Below, piece by piece: positions 55,047 to 63,630 of a stretch of DNA of 64,000 nt. The notes beneath the pieces are model-generated. The model searched no databases and was not told where the DNA came from. It saw only the letters and a program-made list of their open reading frames with translations. The stretch's first letter is position 1, and each line of letters starts with the position of its first letter. Source of the stretch: Eubacterium sp. MSJ-21. Its GTDB lineage: Bacteria; Bacillota; Clostridia; Lachnospirales; Lachnospiraceae. The DNA lies in assembly GCF_018918185.1 (NCBI RefSeq), contig NZ_JAHLPZ010000002.1, positions 310,001 through 374,000 on the forward strand. The letters are read 5' to 3'. The translations under genes and the position numbers were made by a program.

Positions 55047-56366
55047 CTACTGGTCTTCTATAATTGCCCCATTATAGCGCAGCTCACCATCTACGATGGT
55101 CGTCAGAACTTTTCCAACCAATGTCTGTCCGGTATATGGGGTATTGTGTCCCTTCGATTCAAACTTAACCGGATCGACCACCCAGGTTTCTTCCGGATCG
55201 AAAATTACGATATCCGCCTTCGCTCCAGGTGTCAGTCTTCCGTACTTGTCATCGATGCCGATGATCTTCGCCGGATTGTAGCTCATCTTCGTTGCCATAT
55301 CCATGATATCCATAAGACCCGGCGCTACGAGTGCTGTATACGTAAGTGCGGCAGACGTCTCTAATCCGACGATTCCAAATGGTGCCTTATCGAAGAACTG
55401 AGCCTTCTCTTCTGCGGAATGTGGCGCATGATCGGTAGAGATTGCCGGCATCGTTCCATCTACCAGGCCTTCCACCAGCGCCTTTACATCCTTCTCTGTC
55501 CGAAGTGGCGGATTCATCTTGTAGTTGCTATCCGCTTCCTTGATATCTGCATCCGTCAATGTGAAATGATGTGGACAGACCTCCGCTGTGACATGCGCGC
55601 CAAGCCGCTTCGCCATCCGCATAAGCTCGACAGTACCAATCGTCGAACAATGGCAGATATGAAGCTTCGCCCCTGTCTCATGTGCGAGGAAAATATCACG
55701 TGCCGTGATGACATCCTCCACGGAATTCGGGATTCCCGGCACACCGAACTTCTCCGATGCCACACCCTCATTCAACACGCCTGTTCCAACAAGATCCTTG
55801 TCCTCGCAGTGTGCCATGATCACAGCGCCAAGTTCAGCAGCCTTCTTCATAGCCTCGCGGTACACGCGGATATCCATGACACTCTTGCCATCCTCGGAAA
55901 ATGCGACTGCACCTGCCTTTAACATGGCTTCCATATCAACAAGCTCTTTTCCCTCCATGCCTTTCGTGATGGAGGAAAGCTGCTTCACATGCACATACGC
56001 ATGCTCCGCACGTTTTAAAATATCCTGCAGCACTTCCACATTATCGACAACCGGTTTTGTATTCGGCATAGCACAGACAGTTGTCACACCACCCGCTGCT
56101 GCCGCACGCGATCCGGTGATGATATCCTCCTTGTATGTCAGTCCCGGATCCCGGAAATGCACATGCAGATCGATAAATCCCGGCATGACATATTTACCTT
56201 TTGCATCAATCACAAGATGTCCGTTTACCTGTGCTTCATGGTAATCTGCCTGCTCACCGCGGCTTCGCACATATATCTTCTTTATACAATCCTGTTCAAT
56301 CAATACGTCTGCGATCTCATGCAATCCGGTTGCAGGATCGACGACGTGACCATCCATTATAAGCAT
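55047..56366 (-). CDS. pyrC: Dihydroorotase
   Basis: Cyclises carbamoyl aspartate. The 439-residue class I dihydroorotase has the zinc motif DLHVHFRDPGLTYKED, further metal residues in LHICHCS and AEVCPHHFTL, and the catalytic STDHAPH. GGAGG precedes the ATG. It heads the unit pyrC-pyrF-pyrK-pyrD; the hairpin repeat lies 64 bp upstream. Confidence 0.97.
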   Translation of the reverse strand: MLIMDGHVVDPATGLHEIADVLIEQDCIKKIYVRSRGEQADYHEAQVNGHLVIDAKGKYVMPGFIDLHVHFRDPGLTYKEDIITGSRAAAAGGVTTVCAMPNTKPVVDNVEVLQDILKRAEHAYVHVKQLSSITKGMEGKELVDMEAMLKAGAVAFSEDGKSVMDIRVYREAMKKAAELGAVIMAHCEDKDLVGTGVLNEGVASEKFGVPGIPNSVEDVITARDIFLAHETGAKLHICHCSTIGTVELMRMAKRLGAHVTAEVCPHHFTLTDADIKEADSNYKMNPPLRTEKDVKALVEGLVDGTMPAISTDHAPHSAEEKAQFFDKAPFGIVGLETSAALTYTALVAPGLMDIMDMATKMSYNPAKIIGIDDKYGRLTPGAKADIVIFDPEETWVVDPVKFESKGHNTPYTGQTLVGKVLTTIVDGELRYNGAIIEDQ

Positions 56367-56429
56367 TGTGTTCCTCCTATTATGTTAATAATCATCCTCA
56401 TAATTGCGAAACCATATACAGTGTTGAAC

Positions 56430-56578
56430 AAGTTATACATCATTACGAATTCTATGCAGACACGCTCTCGCTCAGTTCATCACGCAGCGGTACTAAATTC
56501 ACAGCAAACAAGTTTGCAGTTCATTAAGTACCGGCGTGCTTCAATGGTCTGCTTAAGAATTGTAATGATGTATAACTT
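56430..56578. repeat. Long imperfect palindrome (hairpin element), copy B
   Basis: A 149-nt inverted repeat. The ends AAGTTATACATCATTAC and GTAATGATGTATAACTT are a perfect 17-bp match; then GAATTCTatGCAGAC pairs with GTCTGCTTAAGAATT. The core shares GCAGACACGCTCTCGCTCA, ATTAAGTACCGGCGTGCT and CAATGGTCTGCTTAAGAATT with copy A at 7785-7924 with few changes. It lies between pyrC and the chorismate-mutase-like gene, both on the minus strand. Confidence 0.85.
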
Positions 56579-56616
56579 ATATTTACTATCTTCCCTGGTT
56601 TCGCAATCATTATTTC

Positions 56617-57186
56617 TTATACTTTATACATATTATACGTCACACTTTCCTTGTATAACATGTAGAATAACCTTCGTTGTGATTCGAGGGAATCTATGCC
56701 GGTCACACGCACGGTCACACTTACTGTATTGCCTTTGTATTTCACTGCGGTAACTTCGGTTCCGAAGTCTCCGAGTATGGAAAGTATATCCTGTATGGAC
56801 ATTCCCTGTTGCCTCTGCGGATCGGGTGTCAATTCGATTTTTACACATACATCCGTGTTGCCAGATTCACCGAGTGCTTTCTTCACTGCGGTATACAATG
56901 TCTCGAACTCCGCATCCACGATTCCCTGTTTGAGGAAAATCCCGTATTGATGATACCTCGATAACTGCATGACCTTCCGCACATACAGGCGATACAGTTT
57001 TTCTTCGTCCTGCTCACCCGGAAAACGCTCAAACACTTGTCTTTCCCGTTCCGGCTTATAGACACTATCCCCTGTTTGCAGCTTTGTTTCAGCCACCTCT
57101 TTTGAGTACCACAGACGATCGGCAAAGTAATGATGCATCTCATCATCTACCTCATTGATCCTTTTTCGTATCTGTTCTAATTCCAT
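56617..57186 (-). CDS. Chorismate mutase type II-like protein
   Basis: A 189-residue protein. The first 90 residues resemble an AroQ-type chorismate mutase: LEQIRKRINEVDDEMHHYF, ADRLWYSKEVAETK and VYKPERERQVFERF carry the basic residues expected for substrate binding. The remaining 100 residues are an unrecognised alpha/beta domain (DVCVKIELTPDP, TAVKYKGNTVSVTVRV). So it may be a true mutase or a non-catalytic relative. The ribosome site is weak. Confidence 0.65.
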   Translation of the reverse strand: MELEQIRKRINEVDDEMHHYFADRLWYSKEVAETKLQTGDSVYKPERERQVFERFPGEQDEEKLYRLYVRKVMQLSRYHQYGIFLKQGIVDAEFETLYTAVKKALGESGNTDVCVKIELTPDPQRQQGMSIQDILSILGDFGTEVTAVKYKGNTVSVTVRVTGIDSLESQRRLFYMLYKESVTYNMYKV

Positions 57187-57287
57187 ATTCTGATTTGTAT
57201 TCCTTCCTGAATCTATTTCAAACCATAATTATTTTTTATTTTACCATAAGTCGACAAAAAAAGAAATGTTCTTGCTAGAATTTAACA

Positions 57288-57316
57288 GGATATACCTGCA
57301 AAAAATTCTCATACTA
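57288..57316 (+). promoter_or_regulatory. Candidate forespore sigma-G promoter of spoVA
   Basis: GGATA, 17 bp, CATACTA, 44 bp before the spoVAA start. CATACTA is the classic sigma-G -10 of Bacillus subtilis, and the spacing is right; the -35 differs by one base from GHATR. The known spoVA operon is sigma-G dependent. Confidence 0.6.
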
Positions 57317-57359
57317 TCCATATATATCAAATCAATCAGTAAACGGAAGGGAATGCATT

Positions 57360-58016
57360 ATGAATCATACAGAGCAAGCAGAAACAACCATATATCTTTC
57401 CCTCGATGCGAGTACAATGGTTGCGTCCAGACAGGTACACATCGAAGATATCGCATCCGTCTTTTGCAGCCAGCCGGATATTATGCACAATGTAAAGAAA
57501 ATTAAACTGTTTACATTTCACGACAATGAACAGGGGCAATCCGTTGTCAATGCACTCGCTGTGATCGGAGAAATCCTGAAATACGATAAAACCGTGACCG
57601 TCCAGAACATCGGCAGTCAGGATTGTGTCGTCTATTACCGGAACTTAAATGAAGGACATAAACGCACAGGAAAAATCAAAGCTTTATTTCTGATGGTACT
57701 CGCTTTTTTCGGGACTGCGTATTCCATCATGTCCTACAACGGAGACGTCGGTGCGATCGATCTGCTGCAGGATTTGTATTTTATGTTCACCGGTCTGGAT
57801 GCCGGCACGACCGATGCCGGATACAAATTCGGCATATTATCTTATTGCGTCGGACTGTTCTTCGGCATGCTGCTCTTCTTCAATCACGGATTAAACCACA
57901 AAAAAGCCGATGATCCGACACCTCTGCAGGTGCAGATGCGATTATATGAGCGGGATGTCAACGACGCGATTGTCGTAGACAGCGCACGGGAGGGAACAAG
58001 TCTTGATGTTGATTAA
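57360..58016 (+). CDS. spoVAA: Stage V sporulation protein AA
   Basis: First gene of the operon for uptake of dipicolinic acid into the forespore. The 218-residue protein has a soluble N-terminal domain of about 90 residues (TTIYLSLDASTMVASRQVHI, KIKLFTFHDNEQGQSVVNAL) and two membrane helices at about 105-125 and 155-180, as in SpoVAA. GGAAGGG precedes the ATG. It overlaps spoVAB by 11 bp. Confidence 0.85.
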   Translation: MNHTEQAETTIYLSLDASTMVASRQVHIEDIASVFCSQPDIMHNVKKIKLFTFHDNEQGQSVVNALAVIGEILKYDKTVTVQNIGSQDCVVYYRNLNEGHKRTGKIKALFLMVLAFFGTAYSIMSYNGDVGAIDLLQDLYFMFTGLDAGTTDAGYKFGILSYCVGLFFGMLLFFNHGLNHKKADDPTPLQVQMRLYERDVNDAIVVDSAREGTSLDVD

Positions 58017-58425
58017 AACAATTGCCTACTGTTTCTTCTGTATCTGCGCCGGAAGCGCCGTCTCTGCTGGTTTTGTTGCATTTATTACGATGCTTGGTAT
58101 CTTCGACAAGCTGGCGGAACAGATGAAATCCGGCAAAAGCATCCACCGGCTCGAAGCTCTGATTATCGCAGGTGTCACGGTGGGAAATGCTGTTTATCTG
58201 TTCACTCTCCGGATTCCGGCTGGTCTTGCAGGTTTCAGCATCTTCAACCTGTTCGGCGGAATCTTCATCGGCTGTCTCGCCGGCGCTTTGGCAGAAACCT
58301 TGCAGGTCATGCCAATCTTATCCCGCCGCTTAGGGGTCCGGACGTGGCTGCCTTACGTGATTGCCGCAGCTGCTCTGGGGAAGGCGCTCGGATGTGCCTG
58401 GCAGATTCTGTTTTTCCCATCTTAA
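58006..58425 (+). CDS. spoVAB: Stage V sporulation protein AB
   Basis: A 139-residue protein with four membrane helices and the SpoVAB pattern (CAGSAVSAGFVAFITMLGI, NLFGGIFIGCLAGALAETLQ). I use the ATG at 58006; a TTG one codon earlier is possible and sits at better spacing from GGGAGG. Confidence 0.87.
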   Translation: MLIKTIAYCFFCICAGSAVSAGFVAFITMLGIFDKLAEQMKSGKSIHRLEALIIAGVTVGNAVYLFTLRIPAGLAGFSIFNLFGGIFIGCLAGALAETLQVMPILSRRLGVRTWLPYVIAAAALGKALGCAWQILFFPS

Positions 58426-58450
58426 ACTATAATGAAAGGAGTTTATCTCT

Positions 58451-58903
58451 ATGAAAGTAAAGCAAAATGACCAGGAGTATAACCGTTATGTCAAAGCGAT
58501 CACACCGAAGCACAGCTGCTTCAAAAACTGCCTGCATGCCTTTCTTGTCGGCGGATGCATTTGTCTGCTCGGTCAGGTGATCTTCAATGTATGTACAACA
58601 CAGTTTCATTATGACGAGGCGGATGCAATGAGCGTCTGTTCCATCCTGCTTGTAGTTCTCTCCGTCCTGCTTACGGGGTTAAACCTCTACAAGCCACTCG
58701 CGAAATATGGTGGTGCCGGCGCATTGGTTCCAATTACCGGATTTGCGAATTCCGTTGCCGCCCCAACGATTGAATATAAAAAAGAGGGCGAGGTGTTCGG
58801 AAAAGGTGTCAAAGTGTTCACGATTGCCGGACCGGTTATCCTATTCGGTATCGTAGTAAGCTTTGTCGCCGGTTTCATCTATTGGATCTTCAGACTGCTG
58901 TAA
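58451..58903 (+). CDS. spoVAC: Stage V sporulation protein AC
   Basis: A 150-residue membrane protein; SpoVAC is the mechanosensitive channel component for dipicolinate. Typical phrases are NCLHAFLVGGCICLLGQ, YGGAGALVPITGFANSVAAP and EYKKEGEVFGKG. AAAGGAG precedes the ATG. 25 bp after spoVAB. Confidence 0.95.
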   Translation: MKVKQNDQEYNRYVKAITPKHSCFKNCLHAFLVGGCICLLGQVIFNVCTTQFHYDEADAMSVCSILLVVLSVLLTGLNLYKPLAKYGGAGALVPITGFANSVAAPTIEYKKEGEVFGKGVKVFTIAGPVILFGIVVSFVAGFIYWIFRLL

Positions 58904-58930
58904 TAACAGATTATCCAGAAAGGAGTTACT

Positions 58931-59989
58931 ATGAATCAGAACGAACAAGAAAGACTAAATCAGGCTGTCGGCAAACAGACCATACGTTTTGCCTGTCCGC
59001 CAGCAATTTTAAGCCGTGCCTCCATCGTCGGTGACATGGAAGGGCAAGGACCTCTCGCCTCCTATTTCGACCAGATTGAACCAGATCCTGCCTTCGGCAT
59101 GGACTCGTGGGAGGAAGGTGAATCCGAAATGGTGCGCAGGGCGGTACAGACTGCCATCACGAAATCCGGCATTGCCAAGGAAAATATCCGTTATATCTTC
59201 GGTGGCGATCTGCTCGGTCAGTTGATCGGTTCTACATTTGGTCTGAAGGATTTCCAGATTCCGATTTTCGGTCTGTATGGTGCCTGCTCCACCTGCGGTG
59301 AAGCATTGTCACTTGCAGCCATGACTGTGAATGCAGGCTATGCCTCTCATGTCATCGCTGTGACCAGCAGTCACTTCGGCGGTGCAGAAAAGCAGTTCCG
59401 CTTTCCATTGGAATACGGCAACCAGCGTCCACTCTCTTCCACCTGGACAGTGACCGGAAGCGGGGCGTTCCTTGTATCTGCAACCACCCCGGATCAGCCG
59501 ATGAAAGAATATCCGCGCATCACTTCCGTAACAACGGGCAAAATCGTAGATTACGGGGTACGTGACAACATGAACATGGGCGCCTGTATGGCACCTGCCG
59601 CGGCAGATGTCATCTACCAGTGTCTCGAAGATCTCGCTGTCAAGCCATCCCATTTCGATAAAATTATTACCGGAGATCTTGGAAAAGTCGGCAGTGAGAT
59701 TCTGATAAAACTGTTGCGGGACAACGACTATGATATTGAAAAACAGCATATGGATTGTGGCGTCTGTATCTTTGACAACGAGGAACAGGATACCCACAGC
59801 GGAGGCAGTGGCTGTGGCTGTGCGGCTGTCACTCTTGCCGGCTATATCCTGCATCAGTTAGAGGCTGACGAATGGAAGCGTGTGTTATTTGTTCCTACCG
59901 GCGCCTTACTTTCTACGGTCAGCTTCAACGAAGGACAGACGATTCCCGGTGTTGCGCATGCAGTTGTAATTGAACACATTGACTCATAG
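58931..59989 (+). CDS. spoVAD: Stage V sporulation protein AD
   Basis: A 352-residue thiolase-fold protein that binds dipicolinic acid. The segments LFGLYGACSTCGEAL, GAFLVSATTPD, ITGDLGKVGSEI and GGSGCGCAAVTLAGYI match the family. AAAGGAG precedes the ATG. 27 bp after spoVAC. Confidence 0.96.
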   Translation: MNQNEQERLNQAVGKQTIRFACPPAILSRASIVGDMEGQGPLASYFDQIEPDPAFGMDSWEEGESEMVRRAVQTAITKSGIAKENIRYIFGGDLLGQLIGSTFGLKDFQIPIFGLYGACSTCGEALSLAAMTVNAGYASHVIAVTSSHFGGAEKQFRFPLEYGNQRPLSSTWTVTGSGAFLVSATTPDQPMKEYPRITSVTTGKIVDYGVRDNMNMGACMAPAAADVIYQCLEDLAVKPSHFDKIITGDLGKVGSEILIKLLRDNDYDIEKQHMDCGVCIFDNEEQDTHSGGSGCGCAAVTLAGYILHQLEADEWKRVLFVPTGALLSTVSFNEGQTIPGVAHAVVIEHIDS

Positions 59990-60035
59990 CACGCATCTGC
60001 GTGCTTCATTATATCTTAGACAGGAGGTTTTCTAT

Positions 60036-60395
60036 ATGGACTATATTCTTGCATTTGTCATTGGGGGTATCATCTGCGTACTGTCGCAGATTCTGATGGA
60101 TACAACCAAGCTTATGCCCGGACGTGTCATGGTGATCTTGGTCTGCCTGGGCGTAATCTTAGGGGCGGTTGGCATTTACGAGCCTTTTATAAATTTTGCC
60201 GGAGCCGGGGCGTTTGTACCATTGACCGGATTCGGCTACAATCTGTGGAAAGGAATCAAAGATGCAGTTAACGAAGATGGCTTTCTCGGCCTGTTCCGTG
60301 GTGGTTTCAAAATGGCAGCTGTCGGAACCTCCGCAGCATTGATCTTTTCTTACTTCGCTTCCCTCATCTTCTCTCCGAAGATGCCAAAGAATTGA
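60036..60395 (+). CDS. spoVAE: Stage V sporulation protein AE
   Basis: A 119-residue protein with three or four membrane helices (AFVIGGIICVLSQILMD, GAGAFVPLTGFGYN), the SpoVAEb type. I start at 60036, where CAGGAGG lies eight bases upstream; the frame is open 22 codons further. The last gene; no spoVAF or germination receptor follows. Confidence 0.93.
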   Translation: MDYILAFVIGGIICVLSQILMDTTKLMPGRVMVILVCLGVILGAVGIYEPFINFAGAGAFVPLTGFGYNLWKGIKDAVNEDGFLGLFRGGFKMAAVGTSAALIFSYFASLIFSPKMPKN

Positions 60396-60410
60396 AGCTT
60401 CCCTTATACA

Positions 60411-60460
60411 AAAAGAAGTATCTGATTGCAGTCATAAAACTGTTCTCAGATACTTCTTTT
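60411..60460. terminator. Terminator of spoVA, shared with the PBP gene
   Basis: AAAAGAAGTATCTGA and TCAGATACTTCTTTT form a 15-bp stem with an inner GCAGT/ACTGT stem; T-rich on both strands. The PBP gene ends 60 bp away on the other strand. Confidence 0.85.
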
Positions 60461-60520
60461 ATTATAGGTCACCAATCGATAGCGTAATGACCTGCGCACG
60501 CATCAGTATATTCCATTATA

Positions 60521-63406
60521 TCATGCCTGCGGCACCTGTGTTGCAGGATCTGGAGCCTGCGTTGTTGGTGCCTGTGTTGTTGGTGCCTGCGTTGTTGGTG
60601 CCTGCGTCGTCGGTGCAGGATCCGGTATTACCGGAGTTGTTCCCCCAACCGGTTCAAATATAGCACTTATACTTCCATTTCCCTGTACATCATTAAATGT
60701 AAAGCTTGAAATCGCGCCATAACTCATTCCATTTACAAGTACATCTTTAATTCGATACCCATTATGTGGCGTAATATAGAATGTCACATTCGAACCTTTT
60801 GCAACCTTAACTGTTGGTGAAATCGTTCCTCCTTCTCCTGCAGAAGATGAAAGCTCAATTTCCCCCTCTTCCAATGGTGTATGGATATCACATATTTCAT
60901 CTGTGTATATATATCCATCTGCTGATTCGCCATCAGAGCCTACCAGCTTCTTATTTCCGTCCTTATCGATTTCTACGGTAAATGATACCTTCTCAGGGCA
61001 TCCACTGTTTGCCCGTTTATGTGATTCAGTACAGAATTCAATTGCTTCATGCCCGCTACATCTCTGTGATGGAATGTCTGCCTGTGCATAATAATCGGAA
61101 GAGGTTGGACAACCTTCACTCGGAAGCAAGCCTGTGATCTCGCACACACTGATTGTTGTAATACCATCCGGTCTCTCAAAATCTGCGGATGTGTCCTGTC
61201 CTTCTAACTCCACAATCTGATCCATGATATCACGCCACATATACTTATGTGTATTCTGTCCACCCATGTCGACATTGCTGTCATATCCCATCCAGATTGA
61301 TGCTGTATAATATGGTGTCATGCCACAGAACCAAAGGTCATAGTTTTCTGACGTCGTACCTGTCTTACCCGCACATGTCATACCTGACTGCAATCTCGCC
61401 GGCGTACCTGTTCCACTTGTGACAACCGACTTCATCGCCTCAATCAGCTGCCATGCCGTTGTCGCCTTGATTACTTCGTGGGAAGTCGGTGTTGTATTGT
61501 CCACCACGACGTTTCCGTCATGGTCTAATATCTTCGTATATAAGATCGGCTTATTGTAGACACCGCCATTTGCAATGGATGCATAAGCAGCTGTCATTTC
61601 ATAGTTTGTGACACCGTAACTTAAACCACCCAGTGCACATGCCTGCGTCTTGTCGGTCAGCAGAGTTCCATTGCTGTCTACTTGCTGGTCTACCAGAGTT
61701 GTATATCCAAACTTCAGCAGATATTCAAATGCTGCATCCGGTGTTTCCTCTGTAATTGCCTTTACTGCACAGACGTTGATAGAGCTTGCAATACTCTTCC
61801 GAATCGTACAATATCCACTATGTCCGCCACCGGCATTTCGAACCTCATTGCCATTTGCATACTGATATGGTTCATCATTAAAGGAAGTAGCAAGCCCCGC
61901 CTTACCACTGTCAATCAGCGGTGCATAGGCCGCAACAATCTTGAATGTAGAACCAGGTTGACGCTCTCCCTCGGTTGCACGGTTAAATGCACGGTTTACT
62001 GTCTTCGTACCACGTCCGCCAACCAGCGCCTTTACATATCCGGTGTGCTGATCCATGATTGTGAAAGAAAACTGTGGCTGCGGCGATACAGAGAATGCCT
62101 CTGCAACATACGTTCCGCCTGTCTCTTCGAGCATCGCTTCCTTAAACGTATCCGCTGCGGCCCTCGCATCCTGTTCACTCGGATAAATATTGTTGTACTT
62201 TGAATTTCCTGTCTGTTCTGCGAAGTAATTCGTCAGATCCCCAATGCTGTAATTGTAATTTGTTTCTTTATCAGCCCCCAGAAGTGTCAGCTTGTAACTC
62301 AAACCTACCTTTGTGCTGTTACCCACATATTCCGGATCGTTAATTACATCATCACATATCTTCTGAATTGCCTTATCCTGTGCAGAATAGATTTCGTAAC
62401 CACCTGTATACAGCTTGTTTTCAGCCTCTGCCTTTGTACAGCTATACATATCCATAAACAGAGCTATCACATCATCTATAATCGCATCCTGATAGTAGCT
62501 GTTCACGTCAGACTCTGCAAGCTGTACTTCATGTTCTGCATCAATTCTTGCATATACATCATCTGCAACTGCTTCATCATACTGCTGCTGTGTGATATAT
62601 TCCTGTTCCAGCATCTTCTTCAAAACTTCTGCGCGCCGTTTCTTGTTCTCGTCCGGATTGGCAACCGGATCATAACGGCTTGGGTTCTGTGGAATACCTG
62701 CAATAACTGCGATTTCAGAAATTGTAAGCTCCGTCATGTCCTTACCGAAATATTTCTCCGAGGCTGCCTGAACACCACTGACACCACGTCCAAGATAAAT
62801 CGTATTCAGATAATACTCAACGATTTCTTCCTTTGTATACTGCTTTTCCAGTTCGATTGCCAGATACTGCTCCTGAATCTTTCGCTCCAGCTTATCCATA
62901 AATGTCGTCTCATCCAGCCCGACATTGAATACCTGATTTTTGATCAGCTGCTGCGTGAGTGTTGATGCTCCCTCATTAAATTTACCACTTGCTGCACCTT
63001 TCGCAAACGCACGGAAAATGCCTCGCACATCAATACCATTATGCGTCCAGAACCGTTGATCCTCAATCGCAACAAAAGCATTGACCATATCCTTCGGAAT
63101 CTGGTCATAATATACATAAACACGGTTCGAATCGATTGTGGAAATCTCTTTTTCTACCGTACCGTCCTGTGACCGGATATTAGACCGATATCCCTGCGGA
63201 ACAATATTGATACTGGAGGTATCCGGTGCATTGTCCAAAATACCCTTCATCATACCGAATCCGGCTCCGGCTCCGGCTATAATAACTGCAATGATACCAA
63301 CCAATATAACTTTGAAAAGTATAACCAGCACTTTTCTTGTATTTCGTTGTGTTTTGGAAACGAGTTTTCTCTGTTTCTTCTCGGTTTCCGCTTTTGAATA
63401 GCCCAT
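60521..63406 (-). CDS. Class A penicillin-binding protein (transglycosylase/transpeptidase)
   Basis: A 961-residue PBP1A-type enzyme that polymerises and cross-links peptidoglycan. A membrane helix at residues 26-50 anchors it. The GT51 domain has the catalytic Glu115 in VAIEDQRFW and NEGASTLTQQLIKN. The transpeptidase has Ser486-Lys489 in QPGSTFK, SxN at 542-544 and KTGT at 681-684. After the enzyme comes a beta module of InlB type (GEGGTISPTVKVAKGSNV, GYRIKDVLVNG) and a tail of TTQAP repeats. GGGAGG precedes the ATG. Confidence 0.95.
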   Translation of the reverse strand: MGYSKAETEKKQRKLVSKTQRNTRKVLVILFKVILVGIIAVIIAGAGAGFGMMKGILDNAPDTSSINIVPQGYRSNIRSQDGTVEKEISTIDSNRVYVYYDQIPKDMVNAFVAIEDQRFWTHNGIDVRGIFRAFAKGAASGKFNEGASTLTQQLIKNQVFNVGLDETTFMDKLERKIQEQYLAIELEKQYTKEEIVEYYLNTIYLGRGVSGVQAASEKYFGKDMTELTISEIAVIAGIPQNPSRYDPVANPDENKKRRAEVLKKMLEQEYITQQQYDEAVADDVYARIDAEHEVQLAESDVNSYYQDAIIDDVIALFMDMYSCTKAEAENKLYTGGYEIYSAQDKAIQKICDDVINDPEYVGNSTKVGLSYKLTLLGADKETNYNYSIGDLTNYFAEQTGNSKYNNIYPSEQDARAAADTFKEAMLEETGGTYVAEAFSVSPQPQFSFTIMDQHTGYVKALVGGRGTKTVNRAFNRATEGERQPGSTFKIVAAYAPLIDSGKAGLATSFNDEPYQYANGNEVRNAGGGHSGYCTIRKSIASSINVCAVKAITEETPDAAFEYLLKFGYTTLVDQQVDSNGTLLTDKTQACALGGLSYGVTNYEMTAAYASIANGGVYNKPILYTKILDHDGNVVVDNTTPTSHEVIKATTAWQLIEAMKSVVTSGTGTPARLQSGMTCAGKTGTTSENYDLWFCGMTPYYTASIWMGYDSNVDMGGQNTHKYMWRDIMDQIVELEGQDTSADFERPDGITTISVCEITGLLPSEGCPTSSDYYAQADIPSQRCSGHEAIEFCTESHKRANSGCPEKVSFTVEIDKDGNKKLVGSDGESADGYIYTDEICDIHTPLEEGEIELSSSAGEGGTISPTVKVAKGSNVTFYITPHNGYRIKDVLVNGMSYGAISSFTFNDVQGNGSISAIFEPVGGTTPVIPDPAPTTQAPTTQAPTTQAPTTQAPDPATQVPQA

Positions 63407-63630
63407 CGAGCTACCTCCCTTTAATTAAGCATATAAGTATCCAGATAAACGCCATTATAACAAACTTTTACCACAAATACAAGATATTACCTATTCTAAA
63501 CATTTTTCTTTTCCTCTATTCTTTTTCTCCATTTTTTGGTAGAATAAATTTAGGTGCCGCGGAATTTCCGCGTGTAAATTCACTGCGCATTTACATGCCC
63601 TATAAGTATAGTCGCAGTCGGAGGCTTAAG

